Assembly: GCA_963576725.1 (NCBI GenBank)
Contig: OY755243.1
Coordinates: 35,811,846-35,875,845 of the forward strand
Source: Azorinus chamasolen
Taxonomy: Eukaryota; Mollusca; Bivalvia; Cardiida; Solecurtidae
Length of the DNA: 64,000 bases
Reading direction: 5' to 3'
The notes beneath the pieces are model-generated. The model had not been told where the DNA came from. It was given only the letters and a program-made list of their open reading frames with translations, and made no database searches. The first letter of the stretch is position 1. Every line of letters starts with the position of its first letter. Shown piece after piece: positions 36,101-41,261 of the stretch. Both the position numbers and the translations under genes were made by a program.

Positions 36101-39100
36101 ACCAGACAGCTCCTACAGTTATAACCAGACAGCTCCTACAGTTATAACCAGCTAGCTCCTACAGTTATAACCAGCTAGCTCCTACAGTTATAACCAGACA
36201 TCTCCTACAGTTATAACCAGACAGCTCCTACAGTTATAACCAGACAGCTCCTACAGTTATAACCAGATAGCTCCTACAGTTATAACCAGCTAGCTCCTAC
36301 AGTTATAACCAGCTAGCTCCTACAGTTATAACCAGCTAGCTCCTACAGTTATAACCAGATAGCTCCTACCGTTATAACCAGACAGCTCCTACCGTTATAA
36401 CAAGACAGCTCCTACAGTTATAACCAGACAGCTCCTACAGTTATAACCAGACAGCTCCTACAGTTATAACCAGACAGCTCCTACAGTTATAACCAGCTAG
36501 CTCCTACAGTTATAACCAGATAGCTCCTACAGTTATAACCAGACAGCTCCTACAGTTATAACCAGCTAGCTCCTACAGATATAACCAGATAGCTCCTACA
36601 GTTATAACCAGACAGCTCCTACCGTTATAACCAGACAGCTCCTAAGTTATAACCAGACAGCTCCTACAGTTATAACCAGCTAGCTCCTACAGTTATAACC
36701 AGACAGCTCCTTCAGTTATAACCAGATAGCTCCTACCGTTATAACCAGACAGCTCCTACAGTTATAACCAGACAGCTCCTACAGTTATAACCAGACAGCT
36801 CCTACAGTTATAACCAGCTAGCTCCTACAGTTATAACCAGATAGCTCCTACAGTTATAACCAGCTAGCTCCTACAGTTATAACCAGCTAGCTCCTACAGT
36901 TATAACCAGCTAGCTCCTACAGTTATAACCAGCTAGCTCCTACAGTTATAACCAGCTAGCTCCTACAGTTATAACCAGCTAGCTCCTACAGTTATAACCA
37001 GCTAGCTCCTACAGTTATAACCAGCTAGCTCCTACAGTTATAACCAGCTAGCTCATACAGTTATAACCAGCTAGCTCCTACAGTTATAACCAGCTAGCTC
37101 CTACAGTTATAACCAGCTAGCTCCTACAGTTATAACCAGCTAGCTCCTACAGTTATAACCAGCTAGCTCATACAGTTATAACCAGCTAGCTACTACAGTT
37201 ATAACCAGCTAGATCCTACAGTTATAACCAGCTAGCTCATACAGTTATAACCAGCTAGCTCATACAGTTATAACCAGCTAGCTCATACAGTTATAACCAG
37301 CTAGCTCCTACAGTTATAACCAGCTAACTCCTACAGTTATAACCAGCTAGCTCCTACAGTTATAACCAGCTAGCTCCTACAGTTATAACCAGCTAGCTCA
37401 TATAGTTATAACCAGCTAGCTCCTACAGTTATAACCAGCTAGCTCATACAGTTATAACCAGCTAGCTCCTACAGTTATAACCAGCTAGATCCTGCAGTTA
37501 TAACCAGCTAGCTACTACAGTTATAACCAGCTAGATCCTGCAGTTATAACCAGCTAGCTACTACAGTTATAACCAGTTAGCTCCTACCGTTATAACCAGA
37601 TAGCTCCTACAGTTATAACCAGATAGCTCCTACAGTTATAACCAGCTAGCTCCTACAGTTATAACCAGCTAGCTCCTACAGTTATAACCAGATAGCTCCT
37701 ACAGTTATAACCAGCTAGCTCCTACAGTTATAACCAGACAGCTCCTACAGTTATAACCAGCTAGCTCCTACAGTTATAACCAGCTAGCTCCTACAGTTAT
37801 AACCAGCTAGCTCATACAGTTATAACCAGCTAGCTCCTACAGTTATAACCAGCTAGCTCATACAGTTATAACCAACTAGCTACTACAGTTATAACCAGCT
37901 AGATCCTACAGTTATAACCAGATAGCTCCTACAGTTATAACCAGCTAGCTCCTACAGTTATAACCAGACAGCTCCTACAGTTTTAACCAGATAGCTTCTA
38001 CAGTTATAACCAGCTAGCTCCTACAGTTATAACCAGCTAACTTGTCTCTGTTAACTCTGTCCATATTAAGTAATTGCAGTCTGAAAAAACTTTTGTTTGC
38101 TTCAATTTTTAAAGTACATTTTTCTTTCATTACTTTAAAAAAACTGAATAATACAGTAGAACTCCTATAGGAGCTTTCTGCATTACTTTTGGACTGCATT
38201 AAGCTACCATCTGCTTTTTAAGATTCATGTGTGCAATTAATATAAGGTCGCTTAAAACAGGTTCTACTGTTTTAAGAAAATTAATTACTATGTGTATATC
38301 CTTTCCAAGTTGAATATTCATGTAAGAAATTATGGCATCATGAATAATTAATTAGCTGAAGTTATATAATGGCTTATGTACACAAGATGTTTTAGTATTA
38401 ATAGAAACTCTTAAATCAGATCTATATTATTTCTTAAGCAAACAGAGGAGGATCCATCTGATCTGGGTCTACTCTATTTGCGAAGGCTTTGAAAGATGTG
38501 TATATGAGGGAATGAGTTAATATTCGTTATAAGTTGAATCTGTTCTCTAGATCAAAGGTTAACACTTTCCTTCATGAATATTCATAAAAGTTGAATCTGT
38601 TCTCTAGATCAAAGGTTAACACTTTCCTTCATGAATATTCATAAAAGTTGAATCTGTTCTCTAGATCAAAGGTTAACCCTTTCCTTCATGAACATTCATA
38701 AAAGTTGAATCTGTTCTCTAGATCAAAGGTTAACCCTTTCCTTCATGAATATTCATAAAAGTTGAATCTGTTCTCTAGATCAAAGGTTAACACTTTCCTT
38801 CATGAATATTCATAAAAGTTGAATCTGTTCTCTAGATCAAAGGTTAACCCTTTCCTTCATGAATATTCATAAAAGTTGAATCTGTTCTCTAGATCAAAGG
38901 TTAACACTTTCCTTCATGAATATTCATAAAAGTTGAATCTGTTCTCTAGATCAAAGGTTAACACTTTCCTTCATGAATATTCATAAAAGTTGAATCTGTT
39001 CTCTAGATCAAAGGTTAACACTTTCCTTCATGAATATTCATAAAAGTTGAATCTGTTCTCTAGATCAAAGGTTAACACTTTCCTTCATGAATATTCATAA

Positions 39101-41112
39101 AAGTTGAATCTGTTCTCTAGATCAAAGGTTAACACTTTCCTTCATGAATATTCATAAAAGTTGAATCTGTTCTCTAGATCAAAGGTTAACACTTTCCTTC
39201 ATGAATATTCATAAAAGTTGAATCTGTTCTCTAGATCAAAGGTTAACACTTTCCTTCATGAATATTCATAAAAGTTGAATCTGTTCTCTAGATCAAAGGT
39301 TAGCCCTTTCCTTCATGAATATTCATGTAATAAATAATGAAGTCATAAATGTTAAATTAATTTGTTGTAATAGGACATGAACACAGGAATTTTTAGCCAT
39401 GGCAGAAACTGTAGAATCGTATCTATGTTATATCATAAGCAAACAGAGCAGACCCTGATCAGACAGCTCCTATAGGAGCCGTCTGATCTGGGTCTTCTCT
39501 GTTTGTCGAGTCATAGAAAGGCGTACCACCAGAAACATATAGCAAAAACATTGAAAAGGTTCTCAGCTTTCATATTTGTCACATAGCATCATGTTCAGGT
39601 CCGCTACAAAAGTTATATAATTTATGCCCCTGGGGTCAAAATTGCCCGGCCTAAGGGGTGACCAGTTTTCAATAGAAACATATAGTGAGAACTTTGCCTG
39701 TCTTCTCGTCGGAAACTGGAAGGCTCATAGCTTTCTTTTTTTGCACATAGCATCATGCTCAAGTCCTCTTGACAAAAGTTATATAAATTATGTCCCTTGG
39801 GTCAAAATTGGCCTGCCCCAGGGATGGCCAGTTTTCAATAGAAACATAGTGAAAACTTGAAAATCTCCTCTGAAACTGGAAGGTTCTCAGGCTTCATATT
39901 TGGCACCTAGCATCATGTTCAGGTCCTCTACAGATGTTATATAAATTATGCCCCAGGGGTTAAAATTGGCCCCGCCCCAGGGGTGTCCATTTTAATAGCA
40001 TAAATAAGATACCTGTTATGGTATGCTACTCACTTCCCCAATATTACACTATCCTAGAAGTTTTCTGGGGGAGTCCCGCAGTGTCGTCTGCAACATCACA
40101 GACCGCACCGGACACTGGCAGGTGCGTGTAGAGATACTTCCCTTCACTTCTAGGATCCATTTTGATAAGCTGAGTGGAACTAACTGTCCGACTCTTTTTA
40201 GCCTACCAGAGCACAAAGTGCTCAAGGTGAGCTTTTGTGATCGCCCGTCGTCAACAATTTGAACCTTTAAAAATCTTCTCCTCTGAATCTACAGGGTTCT
40301 CAACTTTCATCTTTGGCACATGGCATCATATTCAGGTCCTCTACAAAAGTTATATAAATTATGCCCCTGGGGTCAAAATTAGCCCCGCCCCAGGGGTGCC
40401 TTGTTTTCAATAGAAACATATAGTAAAACTTTGAAAATCTTCTCCTCTGAAACTGGAAGGTTCTCAGCTTTCATATTTGGCACATAGCATCATGTTCAGG
40501 TCCTTTACAAAAGTGATATAAATAATGCCTCTGGGGTCAAAATTGGCCCCATCCAAGGGGTGGCTGGTTTTCAATAGAATCATATAGGGAAAACTTTGAA
40601 AATCTTCTCCTCTGATTGTCTGGTGAGCGATATCAGGGCCATCATGTCCCTCTTGTTATTAAAAAATATAGTCACAGAATCAACCAGTTTGGATCTAGGT
40701 GATATGCCAATTTACTTAGAGCCTCATCTTGAACCAGACAGGTAATTATCAGGATTGGCCTGTAGTGTGCAAACAGTTGAAATAATAGAACTTCCAGAGT
40801 TCCAGATAAGATGCTTCAATTTAAATATTTTCAAGAATAGCTCCTTTATTTCTCCCCCAAACCCTATACTGTGACCACTCTTCAGAATCATCTCGAAGAG
40901 ACAATTCTAAAGAGTGGTCACAGTATTGGGTTTGGTGGAGAAATGACGATTTTAGTATTTTGGTACACACATTTATCTGTAGCTCTGAATTCTTTATATT
41001 CAACTGCAATATTGTGCTTTCTATTTGACAGGATTATTGTACAGCAAATCAAATTGCTGAAGCCAAATCTGTACAACAGAGCATGATGGCTGGTATGGTC
41101 AACAACACATGA
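9158..41112 (+). CDS. ARMC7: Armadillo repeat-containing protein 7 (7 exons, complete)
   Basis: Small armadillo-fold protein whose function is poorly characterised. Coding exons are 9158-9269, 16154-16252, 19295-19363, 21141-21207, 30345-30415, 35343-35434 and 41032-41112 (with TGA). Lengths 112, 99, 69, 67, 71, 92 and 81 nt join in phase to 591 nt, 196 aa, close to vertebrate ARMC7 (about 198 aa). Every intron is GT-AG. Family blocks I recognise, in order: [121 protein letters not shown] and a short NQIAEA tail. Two ATGs stand in tandem at 9158 and 9161 and the first is used here. Introns total more than 31 kb and carry a LINE, foldbacks, satellite arrays and minisatellites. The gene is head-to-head with MRPL15. 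Confidence 0.96.
9322..9353 (+). repeat. 16-bp perfect tandem duplication next to the LINE 3' tail
   Basis: Two perfect copies of TAGTCAATTCGGCCCC at 9322-9337 and 9338-9353 lie directly against the LINE tail. The length suits a LINE target-site duplication, but both copies are on the same side of the element. Confidence 0.9.
9354..11760 (-). mobile_element. 5'-truncated LINE (non-LTR retrotransposon), Jockey/CR1-type
   Basis: Span of the LINE inserted antisense in ARMC7 intron 1. The 3' end on the minus strand finishes in a hexamer tail (GTAGAT repeated, about 9357-9375) instead of poly(A), as in some CR1/Jockey-group clades. The 5' boundary is placed near 11760, where the frame upstream of the ORF meets a stop. 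The endonuclease domain is absent, so the copy is 5'-truncated. No convincing target site duplication was found. Confidence 0.8.
9651..11678 (-). CDS. LINE reverse transcriptase ORF2 fragment, 675 aa, uninterrupted
   Basis: RNA-directed DNA polymerase of a non-LTR retrotransposon. The RT domain spans roughly residues 190-460. It includes [10 protein letters not shown] (about 190), [16 protein letters not shown] (250-265), the motif A segment [12 protein letters not shown] (321-332), [14 protein letters not shown] (377-390) and the catalytic LFADDCILY (407-415). The C-terminal region has [16 protein letters not shown] and [16 protein letters not shown], as in Jockey/CR1-group elements. The open frame continues about 19 codons upstream of the first ATG to a stop near 11750. 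Without the N-terminal endonuclease this copy cannot move alone. The intact frame suggests a fairly recent insertion. Confidence 0.93.
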   Translation of the reverse strand: MQHASIDTLWSKFRNTLTCLMERFIPEKTIKEGSRNKPWINRKVKAALRRKSRLFSRMRKSKKDSDISAYRKCKATTQKLERQAYYMHVNNLIELEDSDTDKQPKQKKFWSFIKSLRKDNSGISPLKDKGRLFDSPKDKANILNRQYMTVFTRESEGDIPDPAGTTFPGMNEIEIQEAGIHKLLCNINTKKAAGPDNISARLLKECAAELAPILTIIFQRSLMTGELPADWKHANIAAIYKKGSRQDPANYRPVSLTSLCCKLLEHVIVSQTLRHLDRHNILHDCQHGFRARRSCETQLLTLVHELASSLDRGIQTDMIILDFSKAFDRVPHQRLLKKIHHYGIRGLTHKWITSFLLSRTQQVLVQGQKSEVAPVVSGVPQGSVLGPLLFLLFINDLPDRLHSQTRLFADDCILYRQIRSELDQKILQEDLDSLALWERKWGMDFHPKKCSVLRVSRSRSALKTDYILKGTTLSIDPNAKYLGVDIQADLGWKTHVDRVTKKANNMLGFIRRNLHSTSQETKTSAYITLVRSNLDYCCSIWNPHHRTLTSKVEMVQRRAARFVTNRYHNTSSVTDMLASLKWETLETRRQKLQLAMFFKIVNNLVDIDSEPYLRPAKTLPRSSHSTRFLPYHTATNCFKYSFFPRSIPLWNSLPASVAEAHSLASFKSGISSLTF
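11761..12187. other. Intron 1 sequence with a (CAA)n microsatellite
   Basis: No gene seen. A short CAA microsatellite lies at about 12116-12137, after an A-rich stretch. The rest is unassigned. Confidence 0.6.
12188..12361 (+). mobile_element. SINE-like element (resembles molluscan V-SINE/RUDI type), copy 1
   Basis: About 170 bp shared with 52134-52254 and 59752-59926. Conserved blocks are GTGTCAGGATAATGTGACTG, CCAGTGAGGCAGCACTATAA, TGCCGTCTGCAAATAACTG and an ACTCACTCA tail after AAACCC. From memory the 3' core resembles the RUDI V-SINE of molluscs. I could not identify a clear tRNA head with A and B boxes. Confidence 0.65.
12340..12450. mobile_element. Right half of a TTAA MITE family A
   Basis: TCATCAGATGATTTCTACAG then GAGCCTTCTCATCTGTGTCT and a TGAAGGAAAGGGTTAA end (TTAA 12447-12450). 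It abuts the SINE-like tail, which appears to have replaced its left half. Confidence 0.7.
12740..12986. mobile_element. TTAA-bounded MITE variant with CCCTTTCGGCGCC ends
   Basis: 247 bp between TTAA at 12740-12743 and 12983-12986. The left end is CCCTTTCGGCGCC and the right end GGCGGTGAAAGGG. The internal hairpin pairs GTCCCTGATTAGACGCC with GGCATCTGATCTGGGAC. It is a separate subfamily sharing TTAA and CCCTTT with families A and B. Confidence 0.82.
13013..13034 (+). repeat. Short interstitial telomere-like repeat
   Basis: AACCTAACCCTAACCCTAAC, i.e. about three copies of the TTAGGG-type telomere unit used by molluscs. Too short to imply a former chromosome end. Confidence 0.6.
13424..13540. 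mobile_element. Chimeric half-hairpin: MITE A left half joined to MITE E right half
   Basis: Starts TTAACTCTTTCCCTCATATA as family A and runs to CCCAGATCAGA, close to the family A hairpin apex. It then continues as family E (CTCTTCGAGATGATTCC ... TTTGGTGGAGAAATA) from its hairpin apex outwards. Family E is defined by 30467-30659 and 40794-40990. Confidence 0.75.
14684..14768 (-). repeat. tRNA-like sequence with Pol III A and B boxes (in arm L)
   Basis: The minus strand reads TAGCGTAGTGG (A box, 14738-14748) and, 43 bp on, GGTTCGATTCT (B box, 14695-14705). Spacing and sequence match a tRNA internal promoter. The acceptor and T stems do not pair, so it is a tRNA-derived SINE head or pseudo-tRNA rather than a functional tRNA gene. 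Confidence 0.65.
15690..15766 (+). repeat. tRNA-like sequence with Pol III A and B boxes (in arm L')
   Basis: Inverted twin of the 14684-14768 element, with the A box TAGCGTAGTGG at 15702-15712 and the B box GGTTCGATTCT at 15745-15755. One base differs after the B box (TATTGACG against TATCGACG). Confidence 0.65.
16337..16519. mobile_element. Palindromic MITE C with hAT-like CAGGGTCC ends, copy 1
   Basis: Inverted ends GGGTCCATGCTTATAAA and TTTATAAGCATGGACCC, with AGTTGAGTCTGAG / TCAGACTCAACT inside. The centre holds three tandem copies of a 30-bp unit with ATCTGACCAATCAAAAGC. The right terminus CCCTG reads CAGGG inward, as in hAT elements. It lies just after ARMC7 exon 2. Confidence 0.75.
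16529..16873. mobile_element. Large CAGT-ended palindromic MITE, copy P3
   Basis: Left end CAGTTGAACTCTAATATCTC, right end GAGATATCGAAGATCAACTG followed by TA. The inner arms ACAGCTTAATGCAG and CTGCATTAAGCTGTG enclose the apex GAAAGCTCCTACAGGAGCTT. Pogo/Tigger-like termini; it is a longer relative of P1, P2 and 32192-32490. Confidence 0.75.
16874..17570. other. Intron 2 with decayed MITE pieces
   Basis: A half family A hairpin (AAGCAGAGCAGACCCTGATC / TCATCTGGGTACACTC) lies at 17220-17283. A hairpin of the CAGT class without its apex (CAGGTGGTTGC / GCTACCACCTG) lies at 17490-17524. The rest is unassigned. Confidence 0.55.
17572..18985 (+). repeat. Hairpin-headed element with ~168-bp tandem units (about 8)
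   Basis: The head hairpin ACACCCCCACAAACAG / GAGTTTGAGGGGGGT and a GTCGGTCGGTCGG tract are followed by eight diverged units. Each contains TCTCTGTGACCTTGACC, GGCCTTGAAATTGG, AACTCCTCCTTCA, ACTTGATACTTGGCATAAAT and AGGAGTAGTAGATGTGCAAG. It lies in ARMC7 intron 2 and ends about 310 bp before exon 3. Open frames inside it are incidental. Confidence 0.88.
19524..19761. mobile_element. TTAA MITE family A copy
   Basis: TTAAACCCTTTACTCCATGA at the left and TATGGAGTAAAGGATTAA at the right. The central hairpin is near perfect: GCAGACCCTGATCAGATGG, CTCCTACAGGAG and its mirror. One of the best-preserved hairpins. Confidence 0.85.
19758..19972. mobile_element. TTAA MITE family A copy sharing a TTAA with the preceding copy
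   Basis: Starts at the TTAA that ends the 19524-19761 copy and ends GAAGGAAAGGGTTAA at 19972. The hairpin is damaged: the left half (GCAGACCCTGTGAAGGAGCC) has lost bases. Confidence 0.8.
20054..20190 (+). repeat. ~42-bp minisatellite, three copies
   Basis: Three copies with TATATGAGCTTAGCCAGGAG and AAAAGTTACAATACTTGTG. The middle copy has a 3-bp insertion (TTAATAGCC), so lengths are about 42 and 45 bp. Confidence 0.85.
20225..21130. other. Intron 3: one decayed MITE A hairpin, otherwise unassigned
   Basis: The hairpin remnant AAGTAGACCCAGATCAGATTG / GTCTGCGTTGTTTGC lies at 20258-20302. The rest, including a run of ten G at about 21081, shows no recognisable gene. The PyPu-rich tract before exon 4 (TTTGTTTTCAG) is the splice acceptor. 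Confidence 0.5.
21264..21425. mobile_element. Palindromic MITE C, copy 2
   Basis: Same ends (GGGTCCATGCTTATAAAG ... CTTTATAAGCATGGACCC) as 16337-16519, but with two internal 30-bp units instead of three. It lies 56 bp after exon 4 of ARMC7. Confidence 0.8.
21577..24434 (+). repeat. Hairpin-headed satellite element (GCTCACCAGA family), long array
   Basis: Nested heads at about 21590, 21663 and 21873 (AGCTCACCAGAGCAC / GTGCTCAGGGTGAGCT), with GTCCGTCGTCCGTCG spacers. These are followed by about 14 units of 150-165 bp. The unit contains ATATAGTGAAAACTTTGAAA, TCTTCTCCTCTGAA, GGTTCTCAGCTTTCATATTT, GGCACATAGCATCATGTTC, AGGTCCTCTACAAAAG and ATTATGCCCCTGGGGTC. Tails of the form CTGGTGAGCGATGTCAGGG and CCATTCTGGCCCTCTTGTT occur at about 23290 and 24393. 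It lies in ARMC7 intron 4. Many short open frames in it are incidental. Confidence 0.9.
24600..25012 (+). repeat. Diverged satellite-element copy with tail hairpin
   Basis: Older variant of the same unit (CCCCAGGGTTAAAATG, TTGATATAGAAAACATAGC). It ends CCAGGTGAGCAATACAGGG then CCATTATGGCCCTCTTGTTT, directly followed by the head of the next element. Confidence 0.75.
25013..25770 (+). repeat. GCTCACCAGA satellite element, copy with about four units
   Basis: Head hairpin at 25014-25047 (AGCTCACCAGAGCACAAAG ... CAGGGTGAGC), spacer with CATCGTCCGTCAGC, then units with the AGGTCCTCTACAAAAG and GCCCCGCCCCAGGGG-type blocks. A further short unit reappears at 26270-26375. Confidence 0.85.
26722..26973. 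mobile_element. TTAA MITE family A, long subfamily, well preserved
   Basis: TTAA at 26722-26725 and 26970-26973. The hairpin GATCTGATGGCTCC TATAGGAGCTGTCTGATC is bracketed by AGTAGACCC and GGGTCTGCTCTG. The right half carries GAATTTGAAAGAT, AATGGCTACAATGTTCC, ATATTTCATGATAACTATTT and GAATATTCAGTAG. Confidence 0.83.
27199..27540 (+). repeat. 31-bp minisatellite, about 11 copies
   Basis: The unit carries ACCACAGAATGAATAAGTAT and GATGGTCTTTA. Alternating GAATGAATAA and GAATAAATAA variants suggest a dimeric higher-order unit. It starts directly after the CAAGTAAAGGGTTCAG end of a family A MITE (27180-27198). Confidence 0.92.
27612..28690 (+). repeat. 27-bp minisatellite (~37 copies) seeded inside a TTAA MITE
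   Basis: 27617-27700 is the left end of a family A MITE (TTAACTCTTTCCCTG ... ATATTAATTAGCTTCATTTT). The array then repeats a MITE segment, ATAATGGTATACATACACAG plus GAGTTTT. A GGCTTACA variant, which equals the MITE consensus, occurs at the start and twice more, and a GGATCTTT variant occurs at intervals. Because 27 is divisible by 3 and the unit lacks stops in several frames, open frames of up to about 395 codons appear on both strands. I do not treat these as genes. Confidence 0.95.
28690..30025. repeat. ~1.3 kb foldback with ATGCC(A/T)TAGGTAAA arms
   Basis: The left arm (28695-28850) is about ten copies of a 15-bp word such as AAAAATGCCACAGGTA or AAATATGCCATAGGTA. The right arm (29873-30020) is its inverse (GGCATTTTTACCT). 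The AT-rich core also folds, with CATTATCAATTTTGGTATA against ACTAAAATTGATTGTGAAAT. The core holds two to three copies of a unit of about 200 bp with TAATTGTATGAAAAATC and AAATTTCCAAA. 27-bp array units flank both sides, so the block lies inside that array. Confidence 0.82.
30026..30240. repeat. Remnant of the 27-bp array and end of a TTAA MITE
   Basis: Three more 27-bp units (30026-30100) are followed by family A hairpin sequence (GATCAGATGGTTCCTACAAG, AGCTATCTAATCTGGG) and the MITE right end AGAGAAAGTGTTAA. The MITE that hosts the array is therefore split by about 2.4 kb. Confidence 0.78.
30467..30659. mobile_element. Palindromic MITE E (hAT-like CAGAG ends), copy 1
   Basis: 193 bp with ends CAGAGCTACAGATAA and TTATCTGGAGCTCTG. 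A core hairpin of about 100 bp lies inside: CCACTCTTTAGAATCGTCTC and its mirror, bracketed by TTCTCCACCAA and TTGGTGGAGAAA. Flanked by ATTTTA at 30461-30466 and 30660-30665, a likely 6-bp target duplication. It lies 51 bp after ARMC7 exon 5. Confidence 0.8.
30860..30972 (+). repeat. 27-bp tandem repeat, four copies
   Basis: Four copies with AAAGAAGTAGGGGCTATATT and GGAATCT between about 30864 and 30972. It is unrelated in sequence to the 27-bp array at 27.7 kb. Confidence 0.85.
31150..32135 (+). repeat. GCTCACCAGA satellite element, complete copy with about five units
   Basis: Head hairpin at 31152-31185 and spacer TGTCCGTCAGCATG. Units carry AGGTCCTCTACAAAAG and GCCCCAGGGG-type blocks. The tail is GTTTGTGAGCGATATCAGGG then CCATCATGGACGTCTTGTTT. 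Confidence 0.88.
32048..33195. repeat. Inverted repeat pair with ~170-bp arms
   Basis: The arm 32048-32235 (TTTGAAAAAATCTTCTCC ... GTACTGTAGGCATGACTGTG ... CAGTTGATCTTCGATAACTT) recurs inverted at 33030-33195. Each arm contains the tail of the GCTCACCAGA element joined to the end of a CAGTTGATC-type MITE. The interior repeats AGGATGTGCAGTCAACAAGGG and TAACTTCTCAAGTATTGTAG phrases about four times. Confidence 0.78.
32192..32490. mobile_element. CAGT-ended palindromic MITE, copy P4
   Basis: TA at 32190-32191 and 32491-32492 flanks ends CAGTTGATCTTCGATAACTT and a decayed AAATATCAAAGTTCAGCTG. Inner arms with CAGCTTAATACAGGTCTAAA and ACTGTATTAAGCTGTC. The apex has lost the GCTCC core. Confidence 0.7.
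33200..33650. repeat. Island of scattered, both-strand copies of the word TGGCGTATTT
   Basis: At least nine copies or near-copies of GTGGCGTATTT or its complement AAATACGCCAC occur at irregular spacing and in both orientations (e.g. around 33236, 33277, 33320, 33346, 33365, 33432, 33484, 33540 and 33578). No single tandem period fits, and the sequence has more CpG than its surroundings. Confidence 0.7.
33655..34482 (-). mobile_element. Element K, copy 2 (shorter, reverse orientation)
   Basis: Reads inverted relative to 2771-4362. It starts ATACGCCCACCTAGTAAATG and ends GCAAGTGGGCGTATTATGTA then CCATATGCGGTACTCTTT. Only about three internal units remain, against about seven in copy 1. Confidence 0.82.
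35085..35240. mobile_element. CAGT-class palindromic MITE, truncated (P5)
   Basis: Arms GACAGGTGGCTGCTTTATGC and GCATTAAGCTGCCACATGTC enclose the apex GAAAGCTCCTAGAGGTGCTT. Only the right outer end (TATAGAGGTTTTACTTGTA) is present. It lies about 100 bp before ARMC7 exon 6. Confidence 0.68.
35442..35600. mobile_element. Chimeric half-hairpin: MITE B left half joined to MITE A, seeding a 23-bp array
   Basis: TTAA at 35442-35445 begins a family B left half that runs to GATAAATAGAGCATTTGC, just short of its apex. It then switches to family A sequence, AGACCCTGACCAGATAGCTCC. The family A apex words GCTCCTACAG pass directly into the 23-bp array. The element starts only 8 bp after the ARMC7 exon 6 donor GTAAGT. 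Confidence 0.8.
35578..38040 (+). repeat. 23-bp minisatellite, about 105 copies
   Basis: Unit CTCCTACAGTTATAACCAG plus a variable 4 bases (ACAG, ATAG or CTAG). The left third mixes ACAG, ATAG and CTAG variants; the middle and right are dominated by CTAG. Rare variants such as TACCGTTATAAC and CTCATACAG cluster locally. The period is not a multiple of 3 and no long frame is open. It lies in ARMC7 intron 6. Confidence 0.96.
38154..38269. mobile_element. CAGT-ended MITE with the left arm deleted to the apex (P6)
   Basis: TACAGTAGAAC is joined directly to CTCCTATAGGAGCTTTCTGC. The right arm is complete: GACTGCATTAAGCTACCA through TAAAACAGGTTCTACTG, then T. The 5' terminus is intact, so the deletion removed exactly the left stem. 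Confidence 0.7.
38290..38520. mobile_element. TTAA MITE family A copy, degraded hairpin
   Basis: CCTTTCCAAGTTGAATATTC at the left. The body has TATAATGGCTTATGTACACA, the segment homologous to the 27-bp array unit. The right end is ATGAGGGAATGAGTTAA. The left hairpin half is mostly lost. Confidence 0.75.
38525..39330 (+). repeat. 57-bp minisatellite (~14 copies) containing MITE terminal sequence
   Basis: The unit contains AGTTGAATCTGTTCTCTAGA, TCAAAGGTTAACACTTTCC and TTCATGAATATTCATAAA. The GGTTAACACTTTCCTTCATG part is a family A terminus including its TTAA. The last unit runs without break into a family A copy (39300-39530). Confidence 0.95.
39300..39530. mobile_element. TTAA MITE family A, left end continuous with the 57-bp array
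   Basis: GCCCTTTCCTTCATGAATATTC at the left. Near-perfect hairpin GACCCTGATCAGACAGCTCC TATAGGAGCCGTCTGATC. The right end is lost at an abutting satellite unit. Confidence 0.78.
39527..39995 (+). repeat. GCTCACCAGA-family satellite units without head or tail
   Basis: Three units with GGTTCTCAGCTTTCATATTT-type blocks and AGGTCCTCTACA. Neither the head hairpin nor the CTCTTGTT tail is present. Confidence 0.8.
40198..40656 (+). repeat. GCTCACCAGA satellite element, short copy
   Basis: Head at 40198-40231 (CCTACCAGAGCACAAAGTG ... CAAGGTGAGCTT), two units, and the tail TGGTGAGCGATATCAGGG with CCATCATGTCCCTCTTGTT. Confidence 0.85.
40794..40990. mobile_element. Palindromic MITE E, copy 2
   Basis: Ends CCAGAGTTCCAGATAAGATG and CATTTATCTGTAGCTCTG. 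The inner hairpin GACCACTCTTCAGAATCATC and its mirror are bracketed by CCCCCAAACCCTA and GGGTTTGGTGGAGAAAT. It ends about 40 bp before ARMC7 exon 7. Confidence 0.78.
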
Positions 41113-41186
41113 CTTTAAGACAAGTATGTAAGCAGCCAAGCCAGAGTGGTACATATCATGCACAGTGCATTCCATCTTCATGTATC

Positions 41187-41192
41187 AGTAAA
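41187..41192 (+). promoter_or_regulatory. Possible ARMC7 polyadenylation signal (AGTAAA)
   Basis: The variant hexamer AGTAAA lies 75 bp after the ARMC7 stop codon. No canonical AATAAA occurs before the repeat element at 41262. Confidence 0.35.
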
Positions 41193-41261
41193 GCAATGGT
41201 GACCAACACAGACTAAAGACTTGTGTTCAAATGTTTCCTCCCTAATGGATTATCTGTTATT

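Noticed and set aside
35578..39330. CRISPR-like arrays of short regular repeats
   Set aside because: There are no unique spacers, the units are contiguous, and the DNA is eukaryotic. These are minisatellites.
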